A stretch of 64,000 nucleotides of DNA from Thunnus maccoyii (GCF_910596095.1 NC_056539.1:10180501-10244500), one strand, 5' to 3'. Counted from the stretch's first letter, positions 37,322 through 51,887 are shown. Program-made: numbers and translations. The notes: generated by a model from the sequence alone, not told the origin.

Positions 37322-39854
37322 CCCTGTAAGCATAACTGAAATATTTAAGTCATTAAAAGTAGATTTTCTTTCATTTTTTCAGCTTTCCATTTCAGTTCAT
37401 ATTAATCAATAAATCGAATTACCACAAACTAATAACCATGTGATGAACTTGGGGCTTTCGGGGGCCCTGAGGGTCTGGGGCCAGTTGCCCATCTTGCAGG
37501 GTTGGTGAACTAGCCCTACATCAGTGTGTTGCTTGTGTTTTATTTGTGTAGTTCCCCTTTAAAATGAAGGTGCTTTAAGACATTTGTGCATTTTGCACCA
37601 TCGTCCCTTTTTAACGTGCGTTAAACTGAGTCAAAGGAAGACTATTTTTTGGCAAGTCATATTTTCAAAACGGTTTTATTTTCCAACAAAATCCGATGAT
37701 TTCTGGAAGCCCAAACCATTGCGAAATTCCCCCAGTAGCTCTCTTATCTGGAGACATTAGTCTCATTACCTCACTTTAAAGAGTGTTTGTCTGACTGTGG
37801 TATTTGTATTGGGTCAACACTCATTATGTCACACTTTATGGCTTTATCTCTATCTCCTACACACACACACACAGAAATTCCTATAACAGTTGCGTTGGGA
37901 CTTCTGCAGTGCGTCATATTCAGTAGTGAGTTTGCAGTGACTTTGTAATGCTTCACGGCACTTTGCCCTTACAAGAGGATATTCACAACATACATAAATT
38001 ATCCTAGGGGGACATCTAGTGTCTGCGCTACGTAGTCATAGGTTAACAGTATTTTAGGGGATTATTATCCACAATACTTTCACTGCTTCCAACCTCAGGG
38101 GCACACAAATTGAGGAAACAACAAGCAAAAAATATCACTCAGAGACCAAAGAAATGGGTAGAAAAAGTCAATGAGAAGTGATAAAGCCTGAATATTGTTA
38201 GGAATAATGGCAGCTTCAGAGACAAAACATGGCCAATAAGTGTCAACACAACATGGACGACATCAGGAGACTCAATGTGGTCCCCGTGGGGAAGCACAAT
38301 CTATATTTCCTGTGACATGACCTGACAAGCCCTAACATGATAAAAAAAAAAAAAAAAAACTGTGGTTTTCATCAGAGTTTCAATGTTTTGGTGCGTGTCC
38401 CAAGTAAAACACCTGCTTAGTATAAACGAAACAGGTGTCCTACATCATCTGGTTGCTTGCACACATAAACACAGAGAGGCTGGTTGTGACAGCAAGACGA
38501 GCAGGCAGCTGAGAGAGAACATCTGCATGTGGGAAAGGGGGGACCTGCCACATGGTTTCACAATTACGTTTCCCTCTGTGGGTGTAGCAAAACAACAAAA
38601 CTCACTGAGAGCAGGCTATGAGGACTGAGAATTTACACTTGATAGCCGTGATACCTCTACTGTCAGGGTTAACGAGGAAAATGAAGTAAATGTCAAGTGA
38701 TAAGGAAGCTCCTGTGGTGAGAGATGATCTGTAACTGAAGTACATGTTTACATGGGGAAATCCATAGAAGAAGTACTGTAACAACACTTAGAATATATCG
38801 GTTTACAGGGCACAAATATAAGATCAAATATTGATTTAAGGAGTTATCAGTTTCAGTATTTGAATTTCAGCTGACAGACAAACATTGAGGGCAAATTGAT
38901 GAGGAAAGTTTGAGTTTATGGAAGAAAAGTATCAGGTTAATCATCAACAACCCACACACATCCTTTCTCAAACCCCTGTAACCTTGAGTGACTACATGAT
39001 GTGCAAGAGGTGGCAAAAATCGTTCTCTCAGTTCTAATTCAGACGTTTTATGCCTGTGTGCAACTTCTGACTGTAACTGACTGCAGTTACAGTCAGCTGC
39101 TCATCAAGCATCAGAGGATCACATTTTAAGACCGCTCAGTGTTACAAACCAACTCGCACGTAAGACAGAGGCTGACAGGTGTGCAAAACCACAAGTCACA
39201 AATCACCCCCCACTTCAAACATTAAAGTCTGTGAGGGGGGAAAAAACAACAAAGAGGACATAATATTTTGTCGTGAAGTGTAAACTGCACCGGCTTCTCA
39301 CCTGTATCCGTTTCAGACACTGCAAAGCACACGATTAGTTCAAGATAATCTCAGGTAATGGCAACAAGTAAAAAAGTCAAACAGGCACAGTTGTTTGTAG
39401 TTTGAGTTGTAAATTTCAGCTAAATTTAGGGCACAAGAAGTGATTCAAACTCAAATGAAAACAAAGAGTGGAGTTATTATAAACTAAATGTTAACTATAA
39501 CCAGTTTGTTACTGATATGACCTGTAAAGCTTTACAGATTAAATCTGATTAAAATACATATCAGAGCATCTAAACTAAGACCAAAGTGAAAATCCCTGCC
39601 AACACAGTCACTGCACCGCATCAAACCAAACGGCTTTTTAAAGTAGCACCAGTGGCACCAACACATATTTCTAGACAGACTCTGCTTTTAAGTGGTGAAC
39701 GAGCGGAGGAAAGATGACTGAGAGAGAACCACATTTAAATAGATCATAGTTTAATGCTGAAAATGAACCCACACACCCAACCTCTTCTGCCCCCTCTGTT
39801 CAAGTCTGTGAAGTCAGTAGCTTTCTTATTTACGGCACAGTATGGCACCCTTCC

Positions 39855-39856
<2 letters not shown>
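37322..39856. other. Intergenic between TNF ligand and fam20b
   Basis: No exons or duplicated blocks are recognised. There is a short poly(A) at 38341-38359 and a short CA tract at 37860-37873. Confidence 0.35.

Positions 39857-39943
<87 letters not shown>
39857..39943. repeat. (AC)43 microsatellite
   Basis: An uninterrupted AC dinucleotide tract of about 87 bp, the longest in the window. On the minus strand it is a TG tract starting three bases after an AATAAA. Confidence 0.95.
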
Positions 39944-39944
<1 letters not shown>

Positions 39945-39947
<3 letters not shown>

Positions 39948-39950
39948 ATT
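39945..39950 (-). terminator. fam20b: Candidate fam20b poly(A) signal
   Basis: The first AATAAA on the minus strand below the fam20b stop codon (740 bases downstream). It is followed immediately by the TG microsatellite, which would act as a GU-rich downstream element. An ATTAAA at 40078-40083 is an alternative. Confidence 0.45.
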
Positions 39951-40688
39951 TAATATTATAATCCACAAATTTATATTCTTTCATCTCATAAGTCTATGTT
40001 ACTACTTAGTTAAATATGTACACACTGGTGGGAATGATTGGGTTAATTTCTCTTTTTCTCCCAATTAAAGTCAAATTTTAATTTAAGGAGAAAAAAAAAA
40101 GTGTTCAGTTCTAAATGAATTCAACAGGGAACAGGTTCATCTCAGATGAACTGACATTTCACACAGCTTTTCAGTTTCTTGGACTGTAAGCTCCAAACAG
40201 CCTGAAATACGGCTGTACAGCTCCCTCCTGCTCTTTTCAGAGTCTGCATCTTGCCGAGCGACATCCTTCCTCCTTAGTTGCCCCCTAAGGAAAAGTTGGG
40301 AAAGGGATGGAGGATTTGGCACGAGACAGGAGTGTCATCACAGCATGTAGTAGTTGCAGGAGTTCTTACACGTACAGCGGACACTGTCCTTTAGTGCACA
40401 ACAGTCCTGAGAGAAAGTTTATATAGTTGAAGGTGACACTGTTCCAACACTTTGAATCCAGTGATTCCCTCTAGAGAACTACTCCAGTCTTGTCACATAC
40501 CACTGAGTGACAAGGAAAGGACAAGGGAGGAAGAAAGTCTTTGTTCCACCCAGTTGATCCATTTAGTCACTTTGTGTTTCATCTTTAAGACCAGAGTTGA
40601 TTCTTCCATGTCCCTCTCCTCCTCTCCAGGCTCAGGAAGTAAAGTCCTGGCTTTTTTTTGTTTCTCCCTTATCTCCTCTTCCTCGTTT

Positions 40689-43600
40689 CTAGGGATGGGG
40701 AAGGTTCATTCGGTCCTCTATTAGAGTGTTGTCAGGGCCCTGCGCCTCCATGCACTGTTTGACAGTTGCTATGACGCCAGACAGACGCCTGTCCAGGGCT
40801 GCGAGGTGTGGCTCAGCCAGGACGGGGTGAATAGGGTCAAATGCCAGAGCCTGTCGCATAGCTGAACTCAGAGCTCCACCTCTCAGCAGGTTTAACCTGT
40901 TCCACGTAGACACACGAACCCTGACGAAAAGGGAGAAAGCAAGAGAGATTATTAAATGTTTTTATTCATTTTCAAATATTACAATAAAAAATTAAGCCTC
41001 AAAATTGAATCATCAAGATTTGAGATTCTCTGAGTACTCACATGCAGCACTGATAGAGTGGCGCGAGGATACTTCGTTCATCCAGAGCTGCATTTCCAAA
41101 GCTGCACACAGAAAACAAATCAAAAAAAGCATGAAATGAAATCACAATTAAAAAGCCTGTCTGCACTGCGGTTTAGAGAGGCCATCAAAATGCATTAGTC
41201 CCAATCTGAGGGCACTGTAGTGAACACGCACACTCCAAAACACTTTTGAATGCAACACATATGACATACTCCACTCAGAGAAGTCAAGTGAACCAGCAGA
41301 CGTTCGTATTGAGACGTTGTTCAGTTTAAAATGAAGAGGACAAATAATCCAAAAGAATAAAATATTAAAAATAAACCAGTCAGCAAGCTTTAAAACTGCT
41401 GAAAACAGACAACAGACTGATATCAGGTGGAAGATCATATAAGCAGCCACATTTTAGTTACACATTAACAAGAGTTTATTTGGTTTTAAAATATACCATG
41501 AAAATGAGGGTTGTGCGATATCAGATGACCTGAAATCTGTGGTATTACTGTTTTTTGTACTGCTCAATAAAAAAGAAAAAAAACAGATATGACCCTGTGT
41601 TTAAGGGCTTCTGTTGTCTCATCCCATCTACGGTATGTTTTATTTAAGGAGGGACATTAGAAAACATCATGTTGGGTCTGAAACGTTGCCCTGGTCAAGT
41701 GTGAAATTTACTGTTGTTACTTCTTTCTTAGCCATGCACTCGTCTTGTTGTATACGTAGGTTGTGTTATAAGTGACGGAAAAAATTGCTGACATTTCCTT
41801 CCTTCCTTGAACTATTTTCCAACAGTAGTCACATGTAGCCTTGTTTTGTTCTGTATCATATTTATGTAACCTCATTTCAAATCTTCCTCTAGTGCAACCA
41901 CAACCGCAACCCCCAGCTGGAAAATCTCTAATAGACTGGACACTTGTGGTTAAAAACATTGCTTAAAACTGGGAGGTGGAACATTGATGACTTGATTTCC
42001 TCTATGTAGGGTTGTTTCTTTGGGTTGGAAGTTATTTTTTGATATTCTGTCATACTGGATTCTGCTCAGGAGTAAGGAAGTGGGCACATTTTTGGAAGCA
42101 GTGGCTGAGAATCTGCTGCTGCTTGAGAGCCAGTATCCTCTCAGTCAAGGATCCTTGATTTTTTGCCAAAATATCAAGAAATAGCCTGCTCAAACAAATA
42201 ATGTGAAGCCATGACTGTTAACTAGCTATTTTTCTCATTCATTATATATATATGGTATTATCAGTGGCTCAATTGTAAAAACAGCCATAATGTCCAGTGA
42301 GAAGTTGCTTGATTTCTGCACTGAACCTCATTCTGCCAACTGTGATTAATTCTTGAAAAATGTTCGCAAGCTAGACGGAAAAGTTTCCACTGTTGGCTTT
42401 GATCATGAAAAACGAAACAACTTCAGAGAAGGATTAACGGCTCAGTGTCCTCACTACATGGATGGGGCTGTTCAACATGAGTCAACTATAAAGTAGTTTC
42501 AGTGGCGATAATTGAGTTCTTGAAAAAGATGAGCTTGCCGGAAAGTGCCAAAACAAACAGAAATTGAAAATAAATATCAGACAATTCTTCCAAAATCATC
42601 AGGCTGTTTTGTTGCTCTGCCAAAAAACATGTTGATAGAATTAAGTGCAGAATATTCCAGTGAGTCAGTTCGTGATATATTTTTCATGTAAGTGTTACAG
42701 ACAGGAATCAGCCTTCTGCACCACTGTGGTGTAATGAGTTGCTACTTGGCGTCTCATGTGAAAAAGTCATGTATCATTCATGACAAATTCCCATTTCTGA
42801 TTTCATGGAAAAACCTAATCCAGTTATTCAAAACCTGTCAAAAAAATGTTGTTAATTACAATTTCTGTGTTTTATCCTTCATTGGTTTTTGTTAATTTAT
42901 TGATTTATTTATATTTGTGTTTTAGTTTATTATTGTAACACTGATAATAAAATCTGCTCAATATTAATGATTCAAAAGGTGAATGATGTTCAGTTATCTT
43001 GAACAGACAAACAAACAAAAGGACACAAAAAAGATTTGACAGCAAAACAGGAACTTTGAACTTTTAACTCACCTCTTTGCATTGTCTAATAGGATTAGCA
43101 TGCTGGCACCACCATCATCCTGGAAACTCTCGTAGTGATGACGATCAGCGTTTCCGATAAGATAATCAAATATGGCCGTATCAATGACATCAAGCAGCCT
43201 CGGTCCTGCGTCATATGGAGGCATTTTCTTCACCGCCTCACAGTAGCTTTCATCGTACTCCCACCTAAAAATAAATAAATTTTCACTTTCACTTAATGCT
43301 CTGTCAACCACACGGCTGCCATTCACAGAGCGATACAATCTTGCAGATGGTTACGGTGTTTCTCCTGTTTTATGCAAAGGTAAAAATGTGACCTAAATTA
43401 CTAATTCTAGATTTATATCTTGTATGGTTTTGTAATTTCACATAATCTTACTTTTCCACACATTGAAAATCTGATGACATTAGAAGACCTCGGTAGACAG
43501 TACCATTAATGCTGAGCTGTGCAGGTTTTTCCTGTTACACAGCTGCTCTGTGCACATATTCAGCTTTCACTCAGACGGTGCACTGTCCTCAGTCACAAGT

Positions 43601-44951
43601 AGCTGTGTCAGATTTTTAAATGAAACTCATACTGATGACCCAAATTCACTCTTCAGGTATTCTGATAAGTCAGCTTTTGCTTAATATTTCATGACTACAG
43701 AGTGAATATGAATTGTCATGATTAAAGCTGTTGTGCAGGACTTTTATTTCCCCTTTCTGGCGGTGAGAGTAATTACAAAAACACTGTTGTGCTTACATCA
43801 TAGGCTCCGCCGTTACCTACTCCGTTGCAACTGTTGCAGCTGTAAAATGATGGGTAAATTGTTTTGAGCATTACATAACCCCCGTGAAATGACTCCTTTC
43901 ACTATCAGAATTTGATCCATTCGGTCCAATAACATTTGGAAAGTCTAGAAAAGCCGCACGATTAAATTATTTTATCCCTATTCAAGTTAGCAGAGAGCTA
44001 ACTGGAAGTCAGCTGCTCGGCCAGCAGAAGTCTGCATTCATGCATTCATCCGACCAGCGCGGGAATGTCAAACCCGACACCAGATTAAAAACTCTGATAT
44101 ACTGTGAAATACAGAGAGATTTATCTGGCTGTAAAAGGCTTAATGAGCATTGTGTGAGCTCATTTAGCAAGGGCTTGAATGTAACGGACGCTCATTTATA
44201 TGTAAAAGTTCTGCACTGCAGGTTAAAGGCAAATTCTCTCTGATGATATTAATATAATGTGGTGATGGCCCCTCTGCATCTACACTAAAGCACCTCTGTG
44301 TGAAATATTTACCTATCAGTCACTATTTCATTTTGGTGACAAAGACGGCAGCAGAAAAATGAGACCATCAATGAGACTGATGTATGGAACAGGAGAAGAG
44401 CGTGAACGAAAAACAAGAAGACTGAGTCTACTTGACTTCAGTATCGCATGCAAGCGCATACAAAGTCATGTATGCACATGGTAAGGTAACACTCTGGTAG
44501 TCTGTGTTTCAGAATCATATTATCTTGGTAGCCAAAAATTAGTTAGCATTCCCAAGACATAATGCAATCCATGACAATTGTAGAAATCCCGCTCTGCTAG
44601 CTCAATTTACTGGCAAATTAATATTTGTCTGCAATAATAATTACTTGTTAACATATGTTAGCCACAACATTTACACGTACTGGAACAATGTTTTCTGGGT
44701 AAGCCATATTTGGGGATGGATACCAAACTTCAATACTTTTATGGCACCGACTGAATTGCTTTGAAACTATCAAGTATCGAAAAATACCTTGTCATTCAGT
44801 ACCAAATTTTGATACCTAAGGAGTAAATCTCATCAGTGTCAGTGAGCCAATAAGCATGCAGCATGCTTGTACCAAGATCTAATAATGCTGGTAACTGGCT
44901 GTCTAACGTTACACATTGTAGAGGCATGCAGGAAAAACACTATGTTACACC

Positions 44952-44992
<41 letters not shown>

Positions 44993-47900
44993 GTTATATT
45001 TTGAGAGTCTTGATTACATTTGTACATCACACAGGTGTAATTGGCAACCATGAAGGGACCCTGTCACATTCAGGATAAACAGCAGCAGTGGTGAGCATAC
45101 AGTGAAAGAACGATGAAATAAACCTGGACAATTAGCAAAAGAAGTACCTGTATTTCCCCACATGGCTAAGAAGCTAAGCTAAAATGGCACCCACTAGCAA
45201 ACACTCTGCGGTCAAAAACACAACCTGTCTGGAAAAGTAACAGCTACTCCAACCCTTTCATGTTGCTGACTGCAGTAAGTGAAGTGGAAATAAAAACGGA
45301 CTATGTGAGTGAAAAGAAATAATGGACTGAATATACTGGTTACAGTGGATCCTCTCAGATGGACTCTTTGAAAATGAAGACTGTAAGTTCTACCTTTTGG
45401 CTTTATACATTTTATAAAATTGGTTTTAAAAAAAGTATCATTCAGGAACCAGTATCGGTGTCAAAAATTTTTGAATGATACCCTGACTTAGCCATATGTG
45501 ATCACAGTACAATTTCTGTGGGGAAAAATGTTGCACAGAAAACTGCTCTGCTAACTCAGTATAGCTGTTACTCAGGACCCATAAAATAAAGCATTATCAA
45601 TAATTTTTTTCTCCAAATAATTTCCATGTACTTTCCGAGAAAGAACTTTATAATTTGGTGCTTATTATGTGAAGGAATGTGCTCGAAAGAAATGCTTCAT
45701 TTAACCCAATTAAATGATAAGATATCTTATCTTCAATACACCACCCTCACACATATACCTTCCTCAGCCAGCTTCCCACCCAGCAACCACATGAAGTGTT
45801 TCTCAACATGAGCAGAGTAGGTGGAGAGTCATTACTCTCTGAAATTAGGAAAGTGCAGGGTGTTATCTTTACATCATCTGACCTAAAATACCACAAATGT
45901 GGAAAGGTTATTGATACTCAGCATCAGCAGAAATCTTTCCATTTCCTTCAGAGGAACATCAAACACAATAATTCAGTTAAGATTTCCCCTCGCTCGCTAA
46001 TAAACCAATGGATTCACACTCCACACCCACCTGGCTAGTTTCCCCTCTCTGTATGTGCGTCCCCAGGGGTGCCTGTGTTTCTGCAATGGCCAGACATCTG
46101 GTAGCCATAGGGTTAACGATCCCTCCATCATCTCTCCCTCTGCACACGCTGGCTCACTCTCCCGACAGTAATAACACTTTCCATAGAAGCATGTATTATT
46201 ACCTGGAGGAAGGAAAATGGCCAATGAAAATAAATCCACTTGACAAGACACCTTAGTGATGATGAGATATGAAAGAGTGGCTAACATGGCATTATAAGGA
46301 GGTACAGTACAAAGCTGCCTACTACATTCTCTGAGAGAAAAAAAAAAAGAATCAGTAACAGAATTTGAAATGAGTGAAGAAAAAAGATGAACAGAAAGAG
46401 AGCATTAATAAGGACACACACAATTCATCAATACATCTGCCTCACATGGACATCCAGATGTTGTCTTAACACACATACAGACTCACACATACGCACAGGT
46501 AGATGTCCAACAAAGCAAAAGGTAGCTTACTGAAGAAAAAAGAAACTTAAAATGAACAGAGACCAGAATTCAAGCCCTCATGTAATGTGATAATCAATAC
46601 ATCTTTTAGTCTATTAAATGCCAAAAAACCTAAAAATATAGTGATACAAAGTGATGTCAACTGCTGGACGACTGTTTAGTCGATCAAGTCAGGCTTAACA
46701 CAAACTAGTTTGTGATGTTCATTTAAATATGGGAATAACAGCGCACTTTCGGACAATCTTTCCTCAAAGGCACTTCTAGTGTTGTGCGCTGGAGAGTGTA
46801 ATTGTGTGAAGAATGAAAAAAGGGAACTTGACAGAGAAGCTCATACCCTGCTTGCCTTCTACCTTCACACACCTGTTCAATCACTGCGTGAAAGGGACAC
46901 GAGTTTAGTTGTGTTCGACCATCTGACAGGCACTTGGAGCATACTGACACCTTTTGACCAACAATCGAAACACCAGGTTACCAACACTATAAATAAATCC
47001 TGAAAACAGTTAAAGGGGACCTATTATGCTCATTTCCAGCTCTATATTTTTATTCTGGGACTCCACTAGAGTAGCTTTGCATAATTCATAGTTCAAAAAC
47101 TCCTTATCTATCTTATACTGGCCCTTTATGCAGCCTCTGTCTCTAACAAGCAGTCTTAGCTAATGTCTCTTTAAGGCCCCCCTCTCGATGAGCCACTCCG
47201 TTCTGATTGGCCAGCTTTCCTGAAGCCTGCCAAGGGGCAGCCATATCAGAGTTGTGTTAAATTACCGCCAATGAAAACCCAACATTTCCTGCTTTACCGG
47301 TTTATATTAAAAGCTTTTAAATGACTAAATAACAGAAAACTTTTATTGTAAAGAATTTACAGGAAGTGAAATGTGTTCCTCACTGAATTAGCAGAGCTTT
47401 GTTAGCAGCCCTAAAACCGGTCGAAATAACAAGATATGGAGATATTTGGAGCTCTGTGTTCAGCGGATCAGTGGGAAATAATGCAGGGAGGGATAGTACA
47501 AGTAGAAACAGCCACAGTGATGATGATGATGTTTGATGAAGAGCGGCAGACAACCAGCACACCTCCAACAGGTAAACTACTTATTTTACTTTGCTCTGCT
47601 GTGTAATGGAGTCATGGCTCGGCGTGACTACCCTCAAAACTATGTAAAAATGCAATAATGTTAGTGGAGTGGAGCAGTGAACTTGCGCTGTGCATGGAGC
47701 AGATGACCATATAAAGAAAACTGCCATGAGCCAACATCGGCTCAGGCTAAAACTAGAAAAAACCGTTGGAAACCGAGCATTCAGAGCAGTCTGAGGCTGG
47801 TCCTTTTTGCTTACAGGGATTTACTTCATTATTTGACACTTTGGCCACTTTTGACATGAACATCCAACATTGTAACTATATATATATATATATATATATG

Positions 47901-50900
47901 AAATCTAGAAACTAATTCCTCAGCTGCTTCAAGTGTAGACAGCAGACTGAAGTTACTGCTGTAAATTGCAAGAACATAATTTTAATGGCACAAAGTTTAA
48001 GTTTTGTACCGCACCACTGAAAAAAAGTGTGCATGCAGGTATAAACAGTTACATTAAAAAACAAAAGGAACTGGAATATTTTTTTATTTACTCCATTAGT
48101 CAGTGTTAGTAAATGTGAACACTGTTCTTGTTTGCTGATGGAGTTCTCATAGGGACTACTTCTTCGGTAGAAAGTAGTTCTAGTGAATTGTTGACACTTT
48201 GGTCTGTTGATAATCCCGAGTGACAGGGATAGTTTCTGGAAAACATGTTCCTGTTGAATGTATAAATGTCACTTTTCAGTGTTGTGAGAGTCTCATTGTC
48301 AGGTATTAAACAACCTGGACCAATAAAAACCCAAACTCTAGGGGTAGAGGTCTTTTGTATTTCGAGTGAACCAAATCTTTTAAGTGTTTCTTTATTAAAG
48401 ACTCCTCCTGAGAACTTAATGACACATTTGTGTCTTTGCAACTAATATGGTGGGTGTTTTTCACGCTGTAGTGCACAAGTGCCAAAAACCATGACAGATA
48501 TTAATCAAGTTGAATACTGACTGGCGGTTAGTCACAGCTTTAAGATCATATAACATATGTGCGACCAGCTGGTGTATCAGTCACAAGCACACACCAAAAA
48601 AATTATGCAATGTGAAGAGGAGAAAACCACATCAAGCCCATGACAGAAAAACGTAGGCAACAAATACAAACAGGGGTCAGATGTTGACCTTTACAAACTG
48701 TGAAAAAGTCATCCAAAGGTGACATATATCATTACAACACTATTAAAGATCAAAGATTGCGGTGAAACACTGCTGGTGCACATTTTTTTTAATCATCAAT
48801 ATTTTACATTTATTTGACAGCAGACAGTATGGACACAACAAGAGAGGGGTACGATCTGTGACAGAGGCCTCCAGCTGGAATCAAACCTGTGAAGCACTTT
48901 GCGGTGGTTTGAGATACTTTACACACTCATCTATTGAGTAAATGGTGATCTTGTTTGACAAGTCACACCTGTACAACTGACAGAACTAAGGCCTTCAAAT
49001 TCATTACTTCAGGAAATTAATATATTTCTTGTGGAGCCGATATTAATTCATTGCTGATATATGAAGGGGGACCCAAAAATTCCCGGAAGCCAAAGATAGC
49101 ACAGGAGTAGGGTGTAGTTGTTGGATTTGCCACTAGGCAGCATACAGCTCTGTGAAACTAAAATTGGGATTGAAAAGGAGAAAGATTCACCACTATCGCA
49201 ATCACAAGAGGCTCTGGACACAGTGGACAAAAGATGACTAAAGGAATGGGAGAAATGTTGGGACGGGTGTGTTACATCTCAAGGAGAGTACCATCCGATT
49301 TCTTTACACTCAAATATCAATCACTATCAGCCTCAAAAATCCTGTATTGGTTGTGCTATCATTTTTTTGTCTATGTAATCATGTCAGTTAAGACCAATTT
49401 TCAATGCATACCAACAACAATTATGTGAAACACCTACACTTAGTGATTTGCAACCTTTGCTGAACAAATGGATCGAATGAAAGGGTCATGGATTGCAGCT
49501 TTCATTAAATATAATGTAATGTAAACTCATGTAATATAATTCTATATTACAATAAAAATGCTACAATATAGCACATTTGTGGACAGTCAAGTGAGTATCT
49601 GTTTATAGATAAATATTGTCTAATCCAGTCTTGTCATAAAGCAGTCCTGCTTATTGATTAGCAACACTACCCATAAATGGCCTAAAAAGTGAGATTGGGA
49701 TGCTCTCCTTCATCTATTCATGCTCTATCTATGACAGACAGAAAATCCATGCAAGAAGAGTATTAAAATCTATCAATGGTTTTAATACTCTCCTTGTATG
49801 ATCCTTTTCCAGCAAAGGGCTCTGACAAACCTGTTTGTCAAAAGCCTAACCTTGACTTGACATGATTATACTGTATCAACTGTCACACCCTCACCAAACA
49901 AGACTTGACAGGGCATATCCTGGTCTGATGTGCTGCTTGGGAACGCCGGAAAAAAGACAGGAGAGGATGAGTGAGACAGAGAGTAAAGAGTGATTGACAG
50001 TAAGAACTTATTTTGGACTGGGAAAGCAAAGCGGACAGATGAGTCAAAAGAAAGGGAAATCATTCATACAATTACAGCACACTCTCAAACTGTGACGTCT
50101 GAAAACACTCACTTCTTACAAGACGCATATTTGAGAAGTGTGAGAGAAGGACAGAGGGGAGAGATACTCACCCTGCATGAGGAATGTGCTCAGCAGCTGG
50201 TCTGTGGCCACAGGTTTGATCTCTGTGCGCAGGTTGATGTATCTTCCCACTACTAGAGGTGCTCTCCTGAACCCCAGGATCCTGCAGAGAGGATGGTGTG
50301 ACAGTACATGATACCGCAACACTTTCATAGCTCTGCTGCAGGGACAGATCAAAGCTAGTATGAGAATTAATGTCAGACATTACAAATAGCAACGCTCACT
50401 CACCTATCTAGGTGAAAAGCAGCCACCTCTGCATTGTGTCTGTCATAGCCTGCATATGGCTCTCCCTCAACCACGTAGTCTCTGTTATATCTGTGTGACA
50501 GTGTAAAGGACAGAAATTAAAAATGTGAATCACCTAAGTATAAAACACATGAATAAATTACAAATTCTGGCATCTGTCTGCATACAGCCCATTTTTAACA
50601 CATCTGACCTCTTGGGTTTGAAGACGACTTTTTGTCCCCCATCCAGCACCAGCAGGGCTTTGAGCTGCGTGCCCTTGTAGCCCACATCTGCCCGTTCAAT
50701 CCTCGCAGAGCTGAGGGCGGTGAGCACAGCAGCCAGCTCTGGGGTCTCCTCAGGGTACACTTCTCTCGGGCCCACCCACTGGCTTGCTATCTCCCATGGA
50801 GACTGGAGGGTGTGGGTGAGGCGAGCTCCCCGCGACAGAGAAAGGCCGGCTTCCATCTGTTAGGGGTTGGTGACAACAACACTGTGTCATGATACAATAT

Positions 50901-51158
50901 AAACTGTCAAGTATGACTTTATACTAGCTACAACCAGTGGGACTCTTGTCTTCCCAATGACAGCACTGTTGCTCTTATATTTATATTTTAAACAAAGCTG
51001 AAAATTAAACAGTTCACTTGCACCCTGACCTTGCGAAACGCTCTGAGGTCCCGTCTGCTGGCTGCAGACCCTTCACCTCCATCCAGCAGGAAGATCTTCG
51101 CCAGGCCCAGGAGGAGGAGCACGGCACACAGCACCACCATGCGCTGTTTGAGTTTCAT
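40689..51158 (-). CDS. fam20b: Glycosaminoglycan xylosylkinase FAM20B
   Basis: FAM20B is a Golgi kinase that phosphorylates the xylose of the proteoglycan linkage region and so promotes glycosaminoglycan chain growth. Eight coding exons join without frame breaks: 51158-51030, 50856-50609, 50490-50404, 50281-50172, 46202-46031, 43264-43073, 41101-41042 and 40920-40689. All have AG acceptors and GT donors. The total is 409 residues plus TAG, the usual FAM20B length. The protein starts [10 protein letters not shown] with a signal anchor at about residues 7-25. Family motifs follow: [83 protein letters not shown] (catalytic Asp near 289) and [11 protein letters not shown] (metal-binding Asp near 309). 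No lesion is seen. It is very likely a functional ortholog. Confidence 0.97.
43860..44035 (-). repeat. Dispersed repeat, inverted partner of 20855-21025
   Basis: It lies in the fam20b intron between exons 5 and 6. GTCCAATAACATTTGGAAAG then TCTAGAAAAG is the reverse complement of the corresponding block near 20945-20975. Confidence 0.6.
44712..45485. repeat. Possible TIR element with internal GT tract
   Basis: The left part has GGATACCAAACTTCAATACT and GGCACCGACTG. The right part has CAGTATCGGTGTCAAAAA and GAATGATACCC, an imperfect inverted counterpart. An uninterrupted GT tract occupies 44955-44993. It sits in a fam20b intron. No target duplication was recognised. Confidence 0.4.
47009..47665 (+). 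repeat. Dispersed repeat, direct partner of 28812-29400
   Basis: It begins AAAGGGGACCTATTATGCTC and follows the 28812 copy through TGGCCCTTTATGCAGCC, TCTGATTGGCCAGCTTTCC and ACCAGCACACCTCCAACAGG. It carries an extra segment near 47385-47475. It lies in the large fam20b intron between exons 4 and 5. Confidence 0.75.
47878..47900. repeat. (TA)n microsatellite
   Basis: About 11 TA units, in the large fam20b intron. The rest of that intron outside the annotated repeats shows no exon. Confidence 0.9.
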
Positions 51159-51350
51159 CTCCACACCGACCGATCCTGACCCCCTCGCCTGACGCTGTGT
51201 GTGTCCCCCGCAGCGAATCCCCCTCACCCCTGATGCATGGCCCCTGCAACTCCCGGTCGCCCGCACTGTCACACAAACTCTTTTGAAGGACGTGAGCTTG
51301 GCTGCCTGTCCTCCCCCCCGGAGTTATGATTTGAGCAAAACAGCAGTCAC
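51159..51350 (-). other. fam20b: fam20b 5' UTR part of the first coding exon
   Basis: On the minus strand a pyrimidine-rich CTTCCCTTCAG acceptor precedes 51350. The sequence from there to the ATG at 51158 is GC- and CpG-rich. It would splice to the noncoding exon ending at 52600. Inferred from splice signals only. Confidence 0.5.
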
Positions 51351-51887
51351 CTGAAGGGAAGACAAACTGAAATAAGAGAGGGCTGGGAGGCGGGGCAGAG
51401 AAAGGAGAGAACTAGGAGAGGGAACAGACAGAGAGAGAGAGAGATGAAAAATGTACTGTCAATAATGTGCAGAGAGAAAACTGATTGATTTGCTGCCCCT
51501 CTTGCTTGTTTCCCCTCAGGGCAGACGATGACCCAGTACTGCAGCACAGCTGAAGCCTGCATGTGTAACTACATCAGGATGACACAGGCTGGTCTGTGCA
51601 AACCGTGTGTGTACATTCAAAAATACCCAACAACACATAACTTGTACAGTGTGCAAGCTTACTTTGGCTGCAGGAACATTTTATACAAGTCTTTAGCTGC
51701 ACATTTGCAGCATTCAAACTTTCCTGTTTCAGGTAATAATATCCTTCCTTCTCCAAGCTGGATTTAGGTAAATGAAGGCGTCTGTCTTTATAGCATTACT
51801 GCCTGTCTCCAGTGAGGGGATGATGGACATGTAGAGTTCTGCTGTGGTGCAGAGGGGGGGTCAGATGAGGTGTTGGACCCAGCACAG

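Noticed and set aside
39754..40068. Plus-strand frame of 104 codons
   Set aside because: It is mostly poly-TH from the AC microsatellite.
42000..42960. Apparent protein-like stretches in a fam20b intron
   Set aside because: Short frames such as 42692-42895 do not join up and match no family I can name.
48106..48441. Minus-strand frame of 111 codons in a fam20b intron
   Set aside because: It reads like ordinary protein composition, but I recognise no family, splice sites or repeats of it, so it is not called as a gene.
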